Assembly: GCA_014379625.1 (NCBI GenBank)
Contig: JACMLJ010000032.1
Span: 1 to 41,950 of the forward strand
Length of the DNA stretch: 41,950 nucleotides
Direction: 5' to 3'
DNA from: Ferruginibacter sp.
GTDB lineage: Bacteria; Bacteroidota; Bacteroidia; Chitinophagales; Chitinophagaceae
Shown here: positions 8,508 to 16,747 of the stretch, piece by piece
How positions within the stretch are numbered: the stretch's first letter is position 1
Layout of the letters: each line of letters begins with the position of its first letter
Notes under the pieces: model-generated
The model's database searches: none
What the model saw: the letters and a program-made list of their open reading frames with translations, nothing else
Told to the model about the DNA's origin: nothing
Translations under genes and position numbers: made by a program

Positions 8508-8515
8508 TATCTTTG
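8508..8515 (+). promoter_or_regulatory. -7 box immediately before ftsK
   Basis: TATCTTTG matches the TAnnTTTG consensus. Its last base is only five bases before the ATG at 8521, so transcription would start at or next to the start codon and the message would be leaderless or nearly so. The position also argues against the upstream in-frame ATG at 8479. Confidence 0.5.
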
Positions 8516-8520
8516 TTATA

Positions 8521-11016
8521 ATGGCCACTAAAGTGAAATCAGTTAAGACCAAGGCCTCCGCTAAGGAGACGCTAAAATCTGAAAGAGAAGAAAAGGTAGC
8601 AGTAAAGCAATTACTGAAAGATGAACGTACCCACAAAATCGCGGGTACGGTTTTTTTGCTGCTGGCATTCCTGTTTTTTATTGCTTTTTCATCCTACCTG
8701 TTTACCTGGGAAGAAGACCAGGACAAATTCAGTTACCGGATGCTACTGGCCAATGATATAAAAGTTCAAAACCTGCTGGGAACATTTGGCGCATTTATTT
8801 CTGAAATTTTTATTCGTCACGGATTTGGAATCGCTGCTTATCTTATCTGTACTTTCTTCTTTGTGACCGGTATCAATTTATTTTTTGGGAAAAGAGTTTT
8901 TTCCATTCCCCGTAATGTAAAATACCTGGTGATCGGATTACCGCTGTTAAGTGTGGCGGCTTCCGTTATTATGGAAGGAAACAGGTTTCCGTTTGGCGGC
9001 TCTGCGGGCGATAGCAGCAGGGACTGGCTATACCGTGTGATTGGCCAGGTGGGCACATTGGCTGTATTGGCGGTGGCCGTTTTGGGATATATTATCTGGC
9101 GTTTTAACCCTGTATTTAAATTGCCTTCCCGGTCAGCTATTATGCCGGGTGAAGAAGAAGAAAAGCAGGAATTGGAGGAAGATATTTTGCTGGTGGCAGA
9201 AAATACTGCAGGGCCGGATGAAGCAGAAAGTGCCGGACAGCGCGGAAACCTCTTAAAAGGGGATGGCGCGATGCTTCCCATACCAGATCAGTATAATCCC
9301 GCTTTAAACCACGATATTCAAATATTTGAAAAGGATCTTCCATTGATCCTTACAAAACCCGGTAATGAAGACACTGGTATAATTAAGGAACCGCAGCTGA
9401 AGAAAAATGAGGATATACCCGCTATTGAGCTGGAAATTTTAACAGTTCCTGAAAAGATGGATAAAGAAGCATACGCATCTTCCACCAGCAAACATCAAAC
9501 CATTGAAACTCCTTACGATCCGATACTGGACCTAAGGGATTATAAATATCCCAGGCTCGAATTGCTCGATGCGCATGGAAGCGAAAAAATAGTGCAGGAT
9601 CCAAATGAACTGGAAACCAATAAAAACCAGATCATCAATACACTAAAGAACTATGATATACATATTCAGAAAATTTCTGCAACCGTAGGGCCTACGGTAA
9701 CCCTCTACGAAATTATACCGGCCGCGGGTGTACGCATCTCCCGGATAAAAAACCTGGAAGATGATATTGCGCTTAGCCTTGCGGCGTTGGGCATCCGGAT
9801 CATTGCGCCTATCCCGGGGAAGGGTACAATTGGTATTGAAGTACCCAATGCAAAGAAGACCATCGTGAGTATGCGCACATTGCTTTCCTCTGAAAAATTC
9901 CAGAATAACAGCTTTTCACTTCCCATTGCGATTGGTAAAAAAATTGATAACGAAAACTTTATTGTTGACCTGGCAAGCATGCCCCATTTGCTGATGGCAG
10001 GCGCTACGGGACAGGGTAAATCTGTAGGACTGAATGCGATTCTCGTTTCGCTATTGTATAAAAAACACCCGTCGCAGTTAAAATTTGTATTGATTGATCC
10101 CAAAAAAGTAGAGCTGAGCATTTATAAAACAATTGAGAAACATTTTCTTGCGAAATTACCCGGGGAGGAGGACGCTATCATTACAGATACCAAGAAAGTT
10201 GTGCATACCCTCAATGCATTATGTATTGAAATGGATAACCGCTACGACCTGCTGAAAGAGGCCGGCTGCCGTAATATCAGGGAATACAATGAAAAATTTA
10301 TTGCACGCAAACTAAGTCCTGAAAAAGGCCACCAGTTTTTACCCTTTATAGTTTTGGTGATTGATGAGTTTGCCGACCTGATCATGACTGCCGGGAAAGA
10401 AATAGAAATGCCTATTGCCCGTTTAGCACAACTGGCAAGGGCGGTAGGGGTGCATTTAATCATCGCCACACAACGGCCGAGTGTAAACATTATTACGGGT
10501 ACCATCAAGGCTAACTTTCCTGCGAGGATCGCATTTAAGGTGAGCAGTAAGATAGATAGCAGGACAATATTAGATGCAGGTGGCGCAGAGCAACTGATCG
10601 GAAAAGGAGATCTGCTGATCAGTTACAACGGGGAGTTGGTGAGGTTACAATGTGCTTTTGTGGATACCCCTGAAGTTGATAAGGTGGTTGATTTTATTGG
10701 TAGCCAGCGCGGCTATGCCCAGGCCTTTCTTTTGCCGGAATACGTGGATGAAAAGGAAATGGAAGGCAAAGATTTTGACCTGAATGATAAAGATTCTTTA
10801 TTTGAAGATGCCGCCCGCTTAATTGTGATGAGCCAGAGCGGAAGTACCTCTTTGCTGCAGCGAAGAATGAAATTGGGGTATAACCGTGCCGGAAGGTTGA
10901 TGGATCAACTGGAAGCCGCAGGCGTTGTAGGTCCCAACCAGGGAAGCAAGGTAAGGGATGTACTGATAAAAACCGAGGCCGAATTGCAGCAGTACCTGGA
11001 TGCCCCCGACTCCTAA
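8521..11016 (+). CDS. ftsK: DNA translocase FtsK/SpoIIIE
   Basis: The 831-residue protein pumps chromosomal DNA through the closing division septum. Four N-terminal membrane helices lie within about residues 33-205, followed by a charged, low-complexity linker with many Glu and Lys (about 210-350). The motor domain has Walker A GATGQGKSVG (lysine about 500) and Walker B VLVIDEFADL, then ATQRPSVNIITG. The C-terminal gamma winged helix (SGSTSLLQRRMKLGYNRAGR) normally reads oriented KOPS-like sites. I chose MATKVKS at 8521 because an ATG at 8479 would precede the predicted promoter box. It is divergent from the histidine kinase (85-base gap) and convergent with murF. Confidence 0.95.
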   Translation: MATKVKSVKTKASAKETLKSEREEKVAVKQLLKDERTHKIAGTVFLLLAFLFFIAFSSYLFTWEEDQDKFSYRMLLANDIKVQNLLGTFGAFISEIFIRHGFGIAAYLICTFFFVTGINLFFGKRVFSIPRNVKYLVIGLPLLSVAASVIMEGNRFPFGGSAGDSSRDWLYRVIGQVGTLAVLAVAVLGYIIWRFNPVFKLPSRSAIMPGEEEEKQELEEDILLVAENTAGPDEAESAGQRGNLLKGDGAMLPIPDQYNPALNHDIQIFEKDLPLILTKPGNEDTGIIKEPQLKKNEDIPAIELEILTVPEKMDKEAYASSTSKHQTIETPYDPILDLRDYKYPRLELLDAHGSEKIVQDPNELETNKNQIINTLKNYDIHIQKISATVGPTVTLYEIIPAAGVRISRIKNLEDDIALSLAALGIRIIAPIPGKGTIGIEVPNAKKTIVSMRTLLSSEKFQNNSFSLPIAIGKKIDNENFIVDLASMPHLLMAGATGQGKSVGLNAILVSLLYKKHPSQLKFVLIDPKKVELSIYKTIEKHFLAKLPGEEDAIITDTKKVVHTLNALCIEMDNRYDLLKEAGCRNIREYNEKFIARKLSPEKGHQFLPFIVLVIDEFADLIMTAGKEIEMPIARLAQLARAVGVHLIIATQRPSVNIITGTIKANFPARIAFKVSSKIDSRTILDAGGAEQLIGKGDLLISYNGELVRLQCAFVDTPEVDKVVDFIGSQRGYAQAFLLPEYVDEKEMEGKDFDLNDKDSLFEDAARLIVMSQSGSTSLLQRRMKLGYNRAGRLMDQLEAAGVVGPNQGSKVRDVLIKTEAELQQYLDAPDS

Positions 11017-11052
11017 AGGGGAGATTATCCAAAATCAATAATCAGGCTTTGT

Positions 11053-12330
11053 TTATTCCAGCACTTTTTCCATCTGCATGCTCCTTGACCCCTTTACCAA
11101 AAATTTTGCATGCTCAAAATGCTGTTGATGCAACCATTCCTTTGCTTCCGTGGAATTAGGGAAATAGAGGTATCCATGTTTTATTTTACTAAAATCACCG
11201 CCCACCAGTACAACCGCTTTCCAGGTGTATTGATCAACCAGGTGTATAATGGCGCTATGCTCGGCAATACTTTCCGCTCCCAGTTCCATCATTCCACCCA
11301 ATAACAAAATTTTATCCCGCCCTTCCATTTTTGCAAAATTTTCAATTGCCGCCTTCATACTGGTGGGGTTGGCGTTGTAGGCATCCAGAATTATTTTGTT
11401 GCCGCCTTTTTCAATCAATTGCGACCGGCTGTTTGATGGGGTATAGTTCTCCAATGCGTTTTTAATTGCTTCTTCAGGCACGTTGAAATATTTACCAACG
11501 GCAACTGCTACCATTACATTGGACAGGTTGTATTCGCCTACCAGCCTGGTGTTTATTTTTTTTATGCCTGTTCCATTGATCATATCCACTTGTAAAAATT
11601 CGGCAGTATTATCCGCAACACCGGTGATTTCGGCATCAGCAGTGCCGTATGTTTTTATTGTTGGAATACCTTTACTCATTTCTTTTAAATAATCATAATC
11701 ATTCATTATAAAAGCAGTTCCGCCTGTTGCTTTTAAATACTCAAACAATTCTCCCTTGCCCTTTCTTACACCCTCTTCTCCACCAAAACCTTCCAGGTGG
11801 GCCTTTCCACAGTTGGTAATAATACCATGCGTGGGCATAGTATACCGGCAATACCCTTCAATTTCTTTTTGGTGGTTAGCGCCCATTTCTACTACGGCTA
11901 ACTCCGCATCATTTTTTATTGATAAGATAGTCAGGGGAACTCCGATATGATTATTCAGGTTCCCTTTCGTGGTATAGGTTTTATAAGTGGAGGACAGTAC
12001 TTCATTCACCAGTTCTTTGGTAGTGGTCTTGCCGTTACTTCCGGTTATGGCTATAAAAGGAATGGTAAATTGCTGCCGGTGGTGTTTTGCCAGGTCCTGC
12101 AATGTTTGTAAAGTACCGGTTGTTTGGATCAGCCTTTCATTGGTAAAATTTACAGGCTCATCATTAATTACATAAGCGGCCCCTGCATCCAAGGCCTCTT
12201 TGGCAAATTGGTTGCCATTAAAATTAGGGCCCTTTAAAGCAAAAAATAAGTCCCCGGGCTGCAATTTCCTGGTATCAGTTTGTATGGAAGGGTGTAGAAG
12301 AAAAATACTATACAGCTCTTGTATTTGCAT
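11053..12330 (-). CDS. murF: UDP-N-acetylmuramoyl-tripeptide--D-alanyl-D-alanine ligase
   Basis: MurF adds D-Ala-D-Ala to the UDP-MurNAc-tripeptide, the last cytosolic step of peptidoglycan precursor assembly. The 425-residue protein has the Mur ligase N-terminal domain (TDTRKLQPGDLFFALKG), ATP loop TGSNGKTTTKE at about 96-106, and the central AVVEMGANHQKEI. The C-terminal signatures are LDAYNANPTSMKAA and LLGGMMELG. Length is close to the family norm, slightly short at the C-terminus. It stands alone rather than in a dcw cluster. The gldJ terminator lies 100 bases upstream. The convergent ftsK ends 36 bases away with no clear shared terminator. Confidence 0.95.
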   Translation of the reverse strand: MQIQELYSIFLLHPSIQTDTRKLQPGDLFFALKGPNFNGNQFAKEALDAGAAYVINDEPVNFTNERLIQTTGTLQTLQDLAKHHRQQFTIPFIAITGSNGKTTTKELVNEVLSSTYKTYTTKGNLNNHIGVPLTILSIKNDAELAVVEMGANHQKEIEGYCRYTMPTHGIITNCGKAHLEGFGGEEGVRKGKGELFEYLKATGGTAFIMNDYDYLKEMSKGIPTIKTYGTADAEITGVADNTAEFLQVDMINGTGIKKINTRLVGEYNLSNVMVAVAVGKYFNVPEEAIKNALENYTPSNSRSQLIEKGGNKIILDAYNANPTSMKAAIENFAKMEGRDKILLLGGMMELGAESIAEHSAIIHLVDQYTWKAVVLVGGDFSKIKHGYLYFPNSTEAKEWLHQQHFEHAKFLVKGSRSMQMEKVLE

Positions 12331-12430
12331 ACTTCAAAAGTAGGGCAGAAGAAACTATTTTCAATATTTAAAAACGCAGGGTAAAAAGATGGCATTTATA
12401 AGGGAAGCAGAAAAAAAAGCTGGCAAAATA

Positions 12431-12468
12431 AAAAACCCTTCAACCAAGAAGCTGAAGGGTTTTTATTT
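12431..12468 (-). terminator. Rho-independent terminator after gldJ
   Basis: AAAAACCCTTCA at 12431-12442 pairs perfectly with TGAAGGGTTTTT at 12453-12464 around a ten-base loop. On the minus strand the stem is followed by a run of T. It lies 17 bases past the gldJ stop codon. Confidence 0.85.
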
Positions 12469-12480
12469 ATTATTAAGTTT

Positions 12481-14046
12481 TTATCTTTTTTTCCTGCTAT
12501 TTTGCTTGCGCTTTCCAAAAATATTTCCCTCTTTAAATCCTGGTCCTTCCGGCGATCCCATATAGGTTTGTGCGCAACGAAAACCAATCGTGCTGGAAGA
12601 CTGCTCTTCTTCAAGGAACCGACGTGAGCCCGGGGATAACCAATAAGGCCGGTCGTTCCAACTTCCCCCTTTAAATACCCTTGACCTGTCGCTGATTAAA
12701 GTAGATACACCCGTTTCATAAAACGAACCACTTAAAGTATCTCCATCCATATGGCCAAGCGCATTATTGTGCTGGTAATTACGGCGGTTTTTAACATCAT
12801 CATCGCTTATATCAACTTTTTTCAATCTGCCCAGTGTATCTCTTTCAAACTCACCACCGGAGTTTTTATAAAATTTCTGGAATTTATTTCCCCTGAAATA
12901 ATTAAAGTCTTCTCCATCCGAAGGGGTCATTGGCCTGTAAACATCCTGCACCCATTCCGCAACATTACCACTCATATTATAAACACCAAAAGCATTAGGA
13001 TAAAAAGCCGTTACATTACCCGGTATCGCTGAACGGTCATTCAAACCACCTGCAACACCCATATTATCTCCGCTTCCCCGTTTAAAGTTGGCTAAAAATT
13101 TGCCCTGCCAGCTACCTCTTCTGTTGTCCCGTAAGCCATTTGGATTATTACTCCAAGAATAAATTTGTTGATTGGATATTAATTCTTCTCCTGTTTTTCC
13201 TTCTTTTTTACGTGGATTTGGATTTTGGTCCAGTAAACCGTAAGCAGCATATTCCCATTCAGCTTCTGTTGGCAGGCGATAGCCCATATTGAGGATGCCG
13301 TCTTCCATTTTAACGATCGCCCTTGGCCTGCCGCTCACATCTTTCAAATCGGATTTTTTTGGTTTTGTCCTTCCCTGTATCAGTTCCGGGTTCATCAGGT
13401 AAGTATCTGTATTAAACGACCCTTCAGAGCCGCCTCCCCTCATTTCTTTTTTTGCAAAATCTTTTTTCAGGTATCCTTTAGACATCAGGTTAAATTCGTT
13501 TACCCTGTCCGTTCTCCACACACAAAAATCATGGGCCTGCAACCACGAAACACCCACTACGGGATAATAATTATAAGCCGGGTAACGGAAATAATAGTCA
13601 ACATAAGGTTCATTGTATGCCAACTCTTCACGCCAGGCCAGTGTATCCGGCAGGGCCCTGGCTAAAATCGCCGTATCCTGGCTAAAAGTATTTTCAAGCC
13701 AGAAAATATATTCGCGGTAATGTACGTTGGCAACTTCCGTTTGATCAATGAAAAATGAAGGAACGGTCACCCTTTTTGGTGTATTGTTATTATCGAACAT
13801 TACGTCATCTTCTTTGGCACCCATCACAAATGTACCACCTTGTATAAATGTTAATCCCGGACCAGCCTTGGGGTATTTCATTTTAGATACATGGTAGTTT
13901 CCCATGTTCTTGTCATCATAATTCCAGCCGGTAACACTCGACTTGCTTTTTTTCTTACCAAAAATGCCCCCGTTTTTACAAGACCCAAGGGAGAAAAGTA
14001 CGGCGGTAAGAATAATCAGATTTTTTACAGAAATTGTTTTTTGCAT
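12481..14046 (-). CDS. gldJ: Gliding/type IX secretion lipoprotein GldJ
   Basis: The 521-residue protein has a lipoprotein signal (LFSLGSC, cysteine 23) and a long SUMF1/formylglycine-generating-like domain (about 55-505). The domain shows GPGLTFIQGGTFVMGAKEDD, FFIDQTEVAN, YRLPTEAEWEYAA and SGNVAEWVQDVY. The region after the signal (TGWNYDDKN) and the insert ALPDTLAWREELAYNEPYVD are typical of GldJ rather than GldK. The catalytic cysteines of true formylglycine enzymes are missing: the usual segment reads GGSWNDRPYWLSPGSRRF. GldJ is therefore expected to be structural, working with GldK, PorU/PorV and SprA in the envelope. The divergent porV is 800 bases away. A strong terminator follows the gene. 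Confidence 0.88.
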   Translation of the reverse strand: MQKTISVKNLIILTAVLFSLGSCKNGGIFGKKKSKSSVTGWNYDDKNMGNYHVSKMKYPKAGPGLTFIQGGTFVMGAKEDDVMFDNNNTPKRVTVPSFFIDQTEVANVHYREYIFWLENTFSQDTAILARALPDTLAWREELAYNEPYVDYYFRYPAYNYYPVVGVSWLQAHDFCVWRTDRVNEFNLMSKGYLKKDFAKKEMRGGGSEGSFNTDTYLMNPELIQGRTKPKKSDLKDVSGRPRAIVKMEDGILNMGYRLPTEAEWEYAAYGLLDQNPNPRKKEGKTGEELISNQQIYSWSNNPNGLRDNRRGSWQGKFLANFKRGSGDNMGVAGGLNDRSAIPGNVTAFYPNAFGVYNMSGNVAEWVQDVYRPMTPSDGEDFNYFRGNKFQKFYKNSGGEFERDTLGRLKKVDISDDDVKNRRNYQHNNALGHMDGDTLSGSFYETGVSTLISDRSRVFKGGSWNDRPYWLSPGSRRFLEEEQSSSTIGFRCAQTYMGSPEGPGFKEGNIFGKRKQNSRKKR

Positions 14047-14302
14047 GTGCGTTCGTTTTGCAACTTGTTTAACGAAAGGTTTTCTTAATTATTGTGTAAT
14101 GGGGTTACTTAACTGCGAATATAAATACTTTAGGCCATACAGCCTGAAAATGGAAAATGTTTTTGATTGGTTATCTGCGGCCCCGCTATTTTGTTAACAA
14201 CTTTGAAACCGATCTGTATTTTGATAAAAAACGATAAATAGCATAAAAAATTGTTCAGGAATTAGATTATCTGATTTTTAAAGTTTATCGCCTGATTTTT
14301 AC

Positions 14303-14353
14303 GCGCCATGGAGAAAAAACTGACAACAAGTTCTCACTTTTTTGATGTAGTGT
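14303..14353 (+). repeat. Dispersed repeat, copy A (left half only)
   Basis: The core reads AAAAAACTGACAACAAG then TTCTCACTTTTTTGATGTAG at 14314-14350, preceded by GCGC at 14303. It matches copies B (25221-25361) and C (32011-32139) over about 45 bases. The right-hand half of those copies (CTTCCTTTAGTTTTAA...) is absent. Instead a palindrome-bearing sequence follows. Confidence 0.75.
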
Positions 14354-14362
14354 TGCGATCTA

Positions 14363-14445
14363 ACGTCCGGCGGGGTTTTCATGCGCAAGACCTCACAGGT
14401 TTTTAAAACCTGTGAGGTCTTCTTGACGTCCCGGAGGGGTTTTCA
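14363..14445. repeat. 17-bp perfect palindrome framed by direct repeats
   Basis: AAGACCTCACAGGTTTT at 14387-14403 and its exact reverse complement at 14405-14421 are separated by one base. On either side lie near-identical words: ACGTCCGGCGGGGTTTTCA at about 14363-14381 and ACGTCCCGGAGGGGTTTTCA at about 14426-14445. The palindrome could act as a bidirectional terminator or be a dispersed extragenic repeat. I recall similar CCTCACAGG/CCTGTGAGG words in other Bacteroidota. Confidence 0.8.
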
Positions 14446-14847
14446 CAGCAAAAGCAACAAGTATAGGCAACCTTAATCCGCGATGGCTGATACAATTAGT
14501 GGTAATTTAAGTAACCGGTTGGTAAAGGTTTTCATTTCAAAAAAACCTTGCGGGCAAACATAATCGGCATAGTTTTATATGGTATTTGAAGCAATAATGG
14601 GCCCCTGGTGGCGTTATAACACAACAGCGGCGTCGGGTGCGCCTGGCCGGAATGGTCGCAATCCAGTTCTGTAAATCCTTATTAAGGAAATTCACATCAC
14701 AATACCATAATATTTGATTGATAGTTTTTTTACAGGGAAGTCATATCTTGGGCGCTCATTTCAGGAAATCAACTACTTTTACAACCAAACCAAAAAAAAT
14801 AGTCATCTTATCGATTGTACGTCTACCTAACCAAGACAAAATATAGA

Positions 14848-16008
14848 ATGAAAAATGCAATGATTAAGCTAACTGCGTTAATACTGGTACTGGGAACTGC
14901 TAACAGTACCGGGTTTGCTCAAAGTCAGGCTAATACGATCAATGTGGTAACATCCGCAGTTCCTTTTTTAAGGATTTCTCCTGATGCCCGCAGCGGTGGC
15001 ATGGGAGATGTAGGTATCGCAACTACACCTGATGCAAATTCCGCATTTTGGAATTTAGCTAAAACACCATTTAATATCAATAAGGGCGGGGTGGCGCTTA
15101 CTTATACGCCCTGGTTAAAAGACCTTGGCTTAAATGATGTTTATCTTATTTCATTATCAGGTTATTATAAAATGGATGATCTTCAGGCAATATCCGGTTC
15201 TTTAAGGTATTTCAGTTTGGGCAATATCCAGTTTACCGATAACCTGGGCAATGAGTTAAGTTCATTTCGTCCACGCGAATTTGCTATTGACGCAGGTTAT
15301 TCAAGAAAATTGTCTGAAAAATTATCATTGGGTATAGCGCTGCGGTACATCAATTCTAACCTGGCAAGCGGAACCATTAATGGCGTTTCTTACAAGGCGG
15401 GCTCGGCGGTAGCAGGTGATTTAAGTATTTTTCATACGGGTATTAAGGAAGACGGTTCAGGGCTTAATTACGGAATTACATTAAGTAACCTGGGTTCAAA
15501 AATATCTTACACGAGTGATGCCACCCAAAAGGATTTTATTCCGGCCAATATAGGTCTCGGTGTTGCTTACACAAAGACTTTTGATGAAAACAGTAAAATA
15601 ACATTTGGACTGGATCTTCATAAATTACTCGTTCCAACCCCGCCTTTAGTTGGCGATAGCGCCGGTTTGGTGAAGTACCGTAACAAAGGGGTAGTTGGCA
15701 GTTGGTTCAGTTCATTTGGCGATGCCCCTGATGGTGTGTCTGAAGAAATAAAAGAGATCCAGGCCTCATTGGGAGCAGAGTTTTGGTATCAAAATCAATT
15801 TGCCTTAAGAGCAGGATATTTTTACGAAAATGTTTTAAAAGGAAACAGGAAATATTTCACTTTAGGAGCTGGGTTAAAATATAATACATTTGGTTTAAAT
15901 TTCTCCTATCTTTTACCATCGGGTAATGGCGTAAACAGGAACCCGTTGTCAAATACCCTGCGGTTTAGCCTGGTTTTTGATTTCGGCGGTGAAGCAGAAA
16001 GTAATTAA
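14848..16008 (+). CDS. porV: Type IX secretion outer-membrane protein PorV
   Basis: This 386-residue beta-barrel protein has a signal peptide ending near GFAQ. The PorV signature follows directly: VVTSAVPFLRISPDARSGG, MGDVGIATTPDANSAFWNLA, then repeated amphipathic strands ending in FSLVFDFGG. PorV (LptO) binds cargo leaving the SprA translocon and presents it to the PorU sortase on the cell surface. The length matches the family. I chose MKNAMIK at 14848; an ATG at 14815 would add eleven residues before the signal. porU is not adjacent, whereas gldJ is divergently placed upstream. A terminator hairpin follows the stop codon. Confidence 0.92.
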   Translation: MKNAMIKLTALILVLGTANSTGFAQSQANTINVVTSAVPFLRISPDARSGGMGDVGIATTPDANSAFWNLAKTPFNINKGGVALTYTPWLKDLGLNDVYLISLSGYYKMDDLQAISGSLRYFSLGNIQFTDNLGNELSSFRPREFAIDAGYSRKLSEKLSLGIALRYINSNLASGTINGVSYKAGSAVAGDLSIFHTGIKEDGSGLNYGITLSNLGSKISYTSDATQKDFIPANIGLGVAYTKTFDENSKITFGLDLHKLLVPTPPLVGDSAGLVKYRNKGVVGSWFSSFGDAPDGVSEEIKEIQASLGAEFWYQNQFALRAGYFYENVLKGNRKYFTLGAGLKYNTFGLNFSYLLPSGNGVNRNPLSNTLRFSLVFDFGGEAESN

Positions 16009-16027
16009 TAACTATATAGATCATTTA

Positions 16028-16062
16028 AAAATGCGTTCCGAAAAAACCGGGACGTTTTTTAT
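16028..16062 (+). terminator. Rho-independent terminator after porV
   Basis: GCGTTCCG at 16033-16040 pairs with CGGGACGT at 16048-16055, with two G-T wobbles, and is followed by TTTTTT. It starts about 20 bases after the porV stop codon. Confidence 0.7.
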
Positions 16063-16108
16063 TTTGAACAGCATCGTTTTATTCGCTATTAAATAAAAAA
16101 CTATCCAT

Positions 16109-16591
16109 ATGAATCTCAGAATAGGTTTTGGTATTGATTTTCATCAATTGGTTACCGACAGGGAATTTTGGCTGGGAGGGGTTAAAATAGACCACCCCAA
16201 AGGCGCACTGGGGCATAGTGATGCGGATGTATTGTTGCATGCTATTTGTGACGCTATGCTGGGCGCAGCCTGTTTGGGCGATATTGGCGTGCACTTCCCC
16301 GACACTGATGCTTCATTAAAAAATATCGACAGCAAAATATTACTTCAGCAAAGCTTTAAACTGGTAAAAAAAGCCGGTTATGGTATTGTAAATATCGACA
16401 GTACCTTATGCCTGCAGGCGCCTAAAATAAAAGACTATGTAGCCGGGATGCAACAGGTGATCGCTGAAATACTTTCCATTAAAATTACGGATGTATCCAT
16501 AAAAGCAACTACCACTGAAAAAATGGGTTTTGTGGGAAGAGAGGAAGGACTGGTAGCGTATGCGACAATTTTATTAGTGAAAAATGAGTAA
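16109..16591 (+). CDS. ispF: 2-C-methyl-D-erythritol 2,4-cyclodiphosphate synthase
   Basis: IspF forms the cyclic diphosphate of the MEP isoprenoid pathway, releasing CMP. It is a zinc-containing trimer in the cytosol. The 160-residue protein has the zinc ligands in GIDFHQL (D-x-H) and in LLHAICDAMLGA, the substrate loop GDIGVHFPDTD and the C-terminal ATTTEKMGFVGREEG. The length is normal. It lies between porV, from which a terminator separates it, and dut, from which a heptad repeat array separates it. No other MEP-pathway gene is nearby. Confidence 0.95.
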   Translation: MNLRIGFGIDFHQLVTDREFWLGGVKIDHPKGALGHSDADVLLHAICDAMLGAACLGDIGVHFPDTDASLKNIDSKILLQQSFKLVKKAGYGIVNIDSTLCLQAPKIKDYVAGMQQVIAEILSIKITDVSIKATTTEKMGFVGREEGLVAYATILLVKNE

Positions 16592-16628
16592 AGAAAAATG
16601 ATAACTGCGGCCAGTGAGGGATGAGTTT

Positions 16629-16733
16629 ATCCACCATCCACCATCCAGCATCCAGTATCCAGCATCCGCCATCCAGCATCCAGCATCCAGTATCCGCCAT
16701 CTGCATTCCTCACTCATCATTCATCATTCATCA
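16629..16733 (+). repeat. Heptanucleotide array (15 units) upstream of dut
   Basis: Fifteen seven-base units run in register, beginning ATCCACC, ATCCACC, ATCCAGC, ATCCAGT and grading into CTCATCA, TTCATCA, TTCATCA. The array fills most of the space between ispF and dut. It ends one base before the -7 box TACCTTTG. It contains no TTG, so the usual -33 element is missing and repeat units occupy its place. Confidence 0.9.
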
Positions 16734-16734
16734 T

Positions 16735-16742
16735 TACCTTTG
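16735..16742 (+). promoter_or_regulatory. -7 box for dut, abutting the heptad array
   Basis: TACCTTTG matches the Bacteroidota consensus exactly. Its last base is five bases before the dut ATG at 16748, so the message is predicted to be leaderless or almost so. Confidence 0.55.
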
Positions 16743-16747
16743 CCGCC

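Larger units (their letters stand above)
14047..14847. other. Long repeat-bearing intergenic region between gldJ and porV
   Basis: These 801 bases carry no supported gene. From left to right they hold the gldJ upstream region, a half copy of a dispersed repeat (14303-14353) and a perfect 17-bp palindrome (14387-14421) flanked by short direct repeats. A GC-richer patch follows around 14600-14660 and then an AT-rich leader to porV. Both neighbours are transcribed outward, so both promoters must be here. No exact TAnnTTTG box was found close to either start. In related genomes porU commonly lies beside porV and gldJ; no porU remnant was recognised here. Confidence 0.6.

Noticed and set aside
8838..9281. 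Minus-strand frames inside ftsK
   Set aside because: They are antisense shadows of a well-supported gene with Ser/Pro-rich low-quality translations.
12481..14046. Formylglycine-generating (sulfatase-activating) enzyme
   Set aside because: The SUMF1 fold is present but the catalytic cysteines are absent and the lipoprotein signal and inserts fit GldJ.
14580..14667. Short plus-strand frame (ATGGGCCCC...) in the gldJ-porV gap
   Set aside because: Only about 26 codons, no ribosome-binding site, no recognisable product; GC-richer patch alone is not evidence of a gene.
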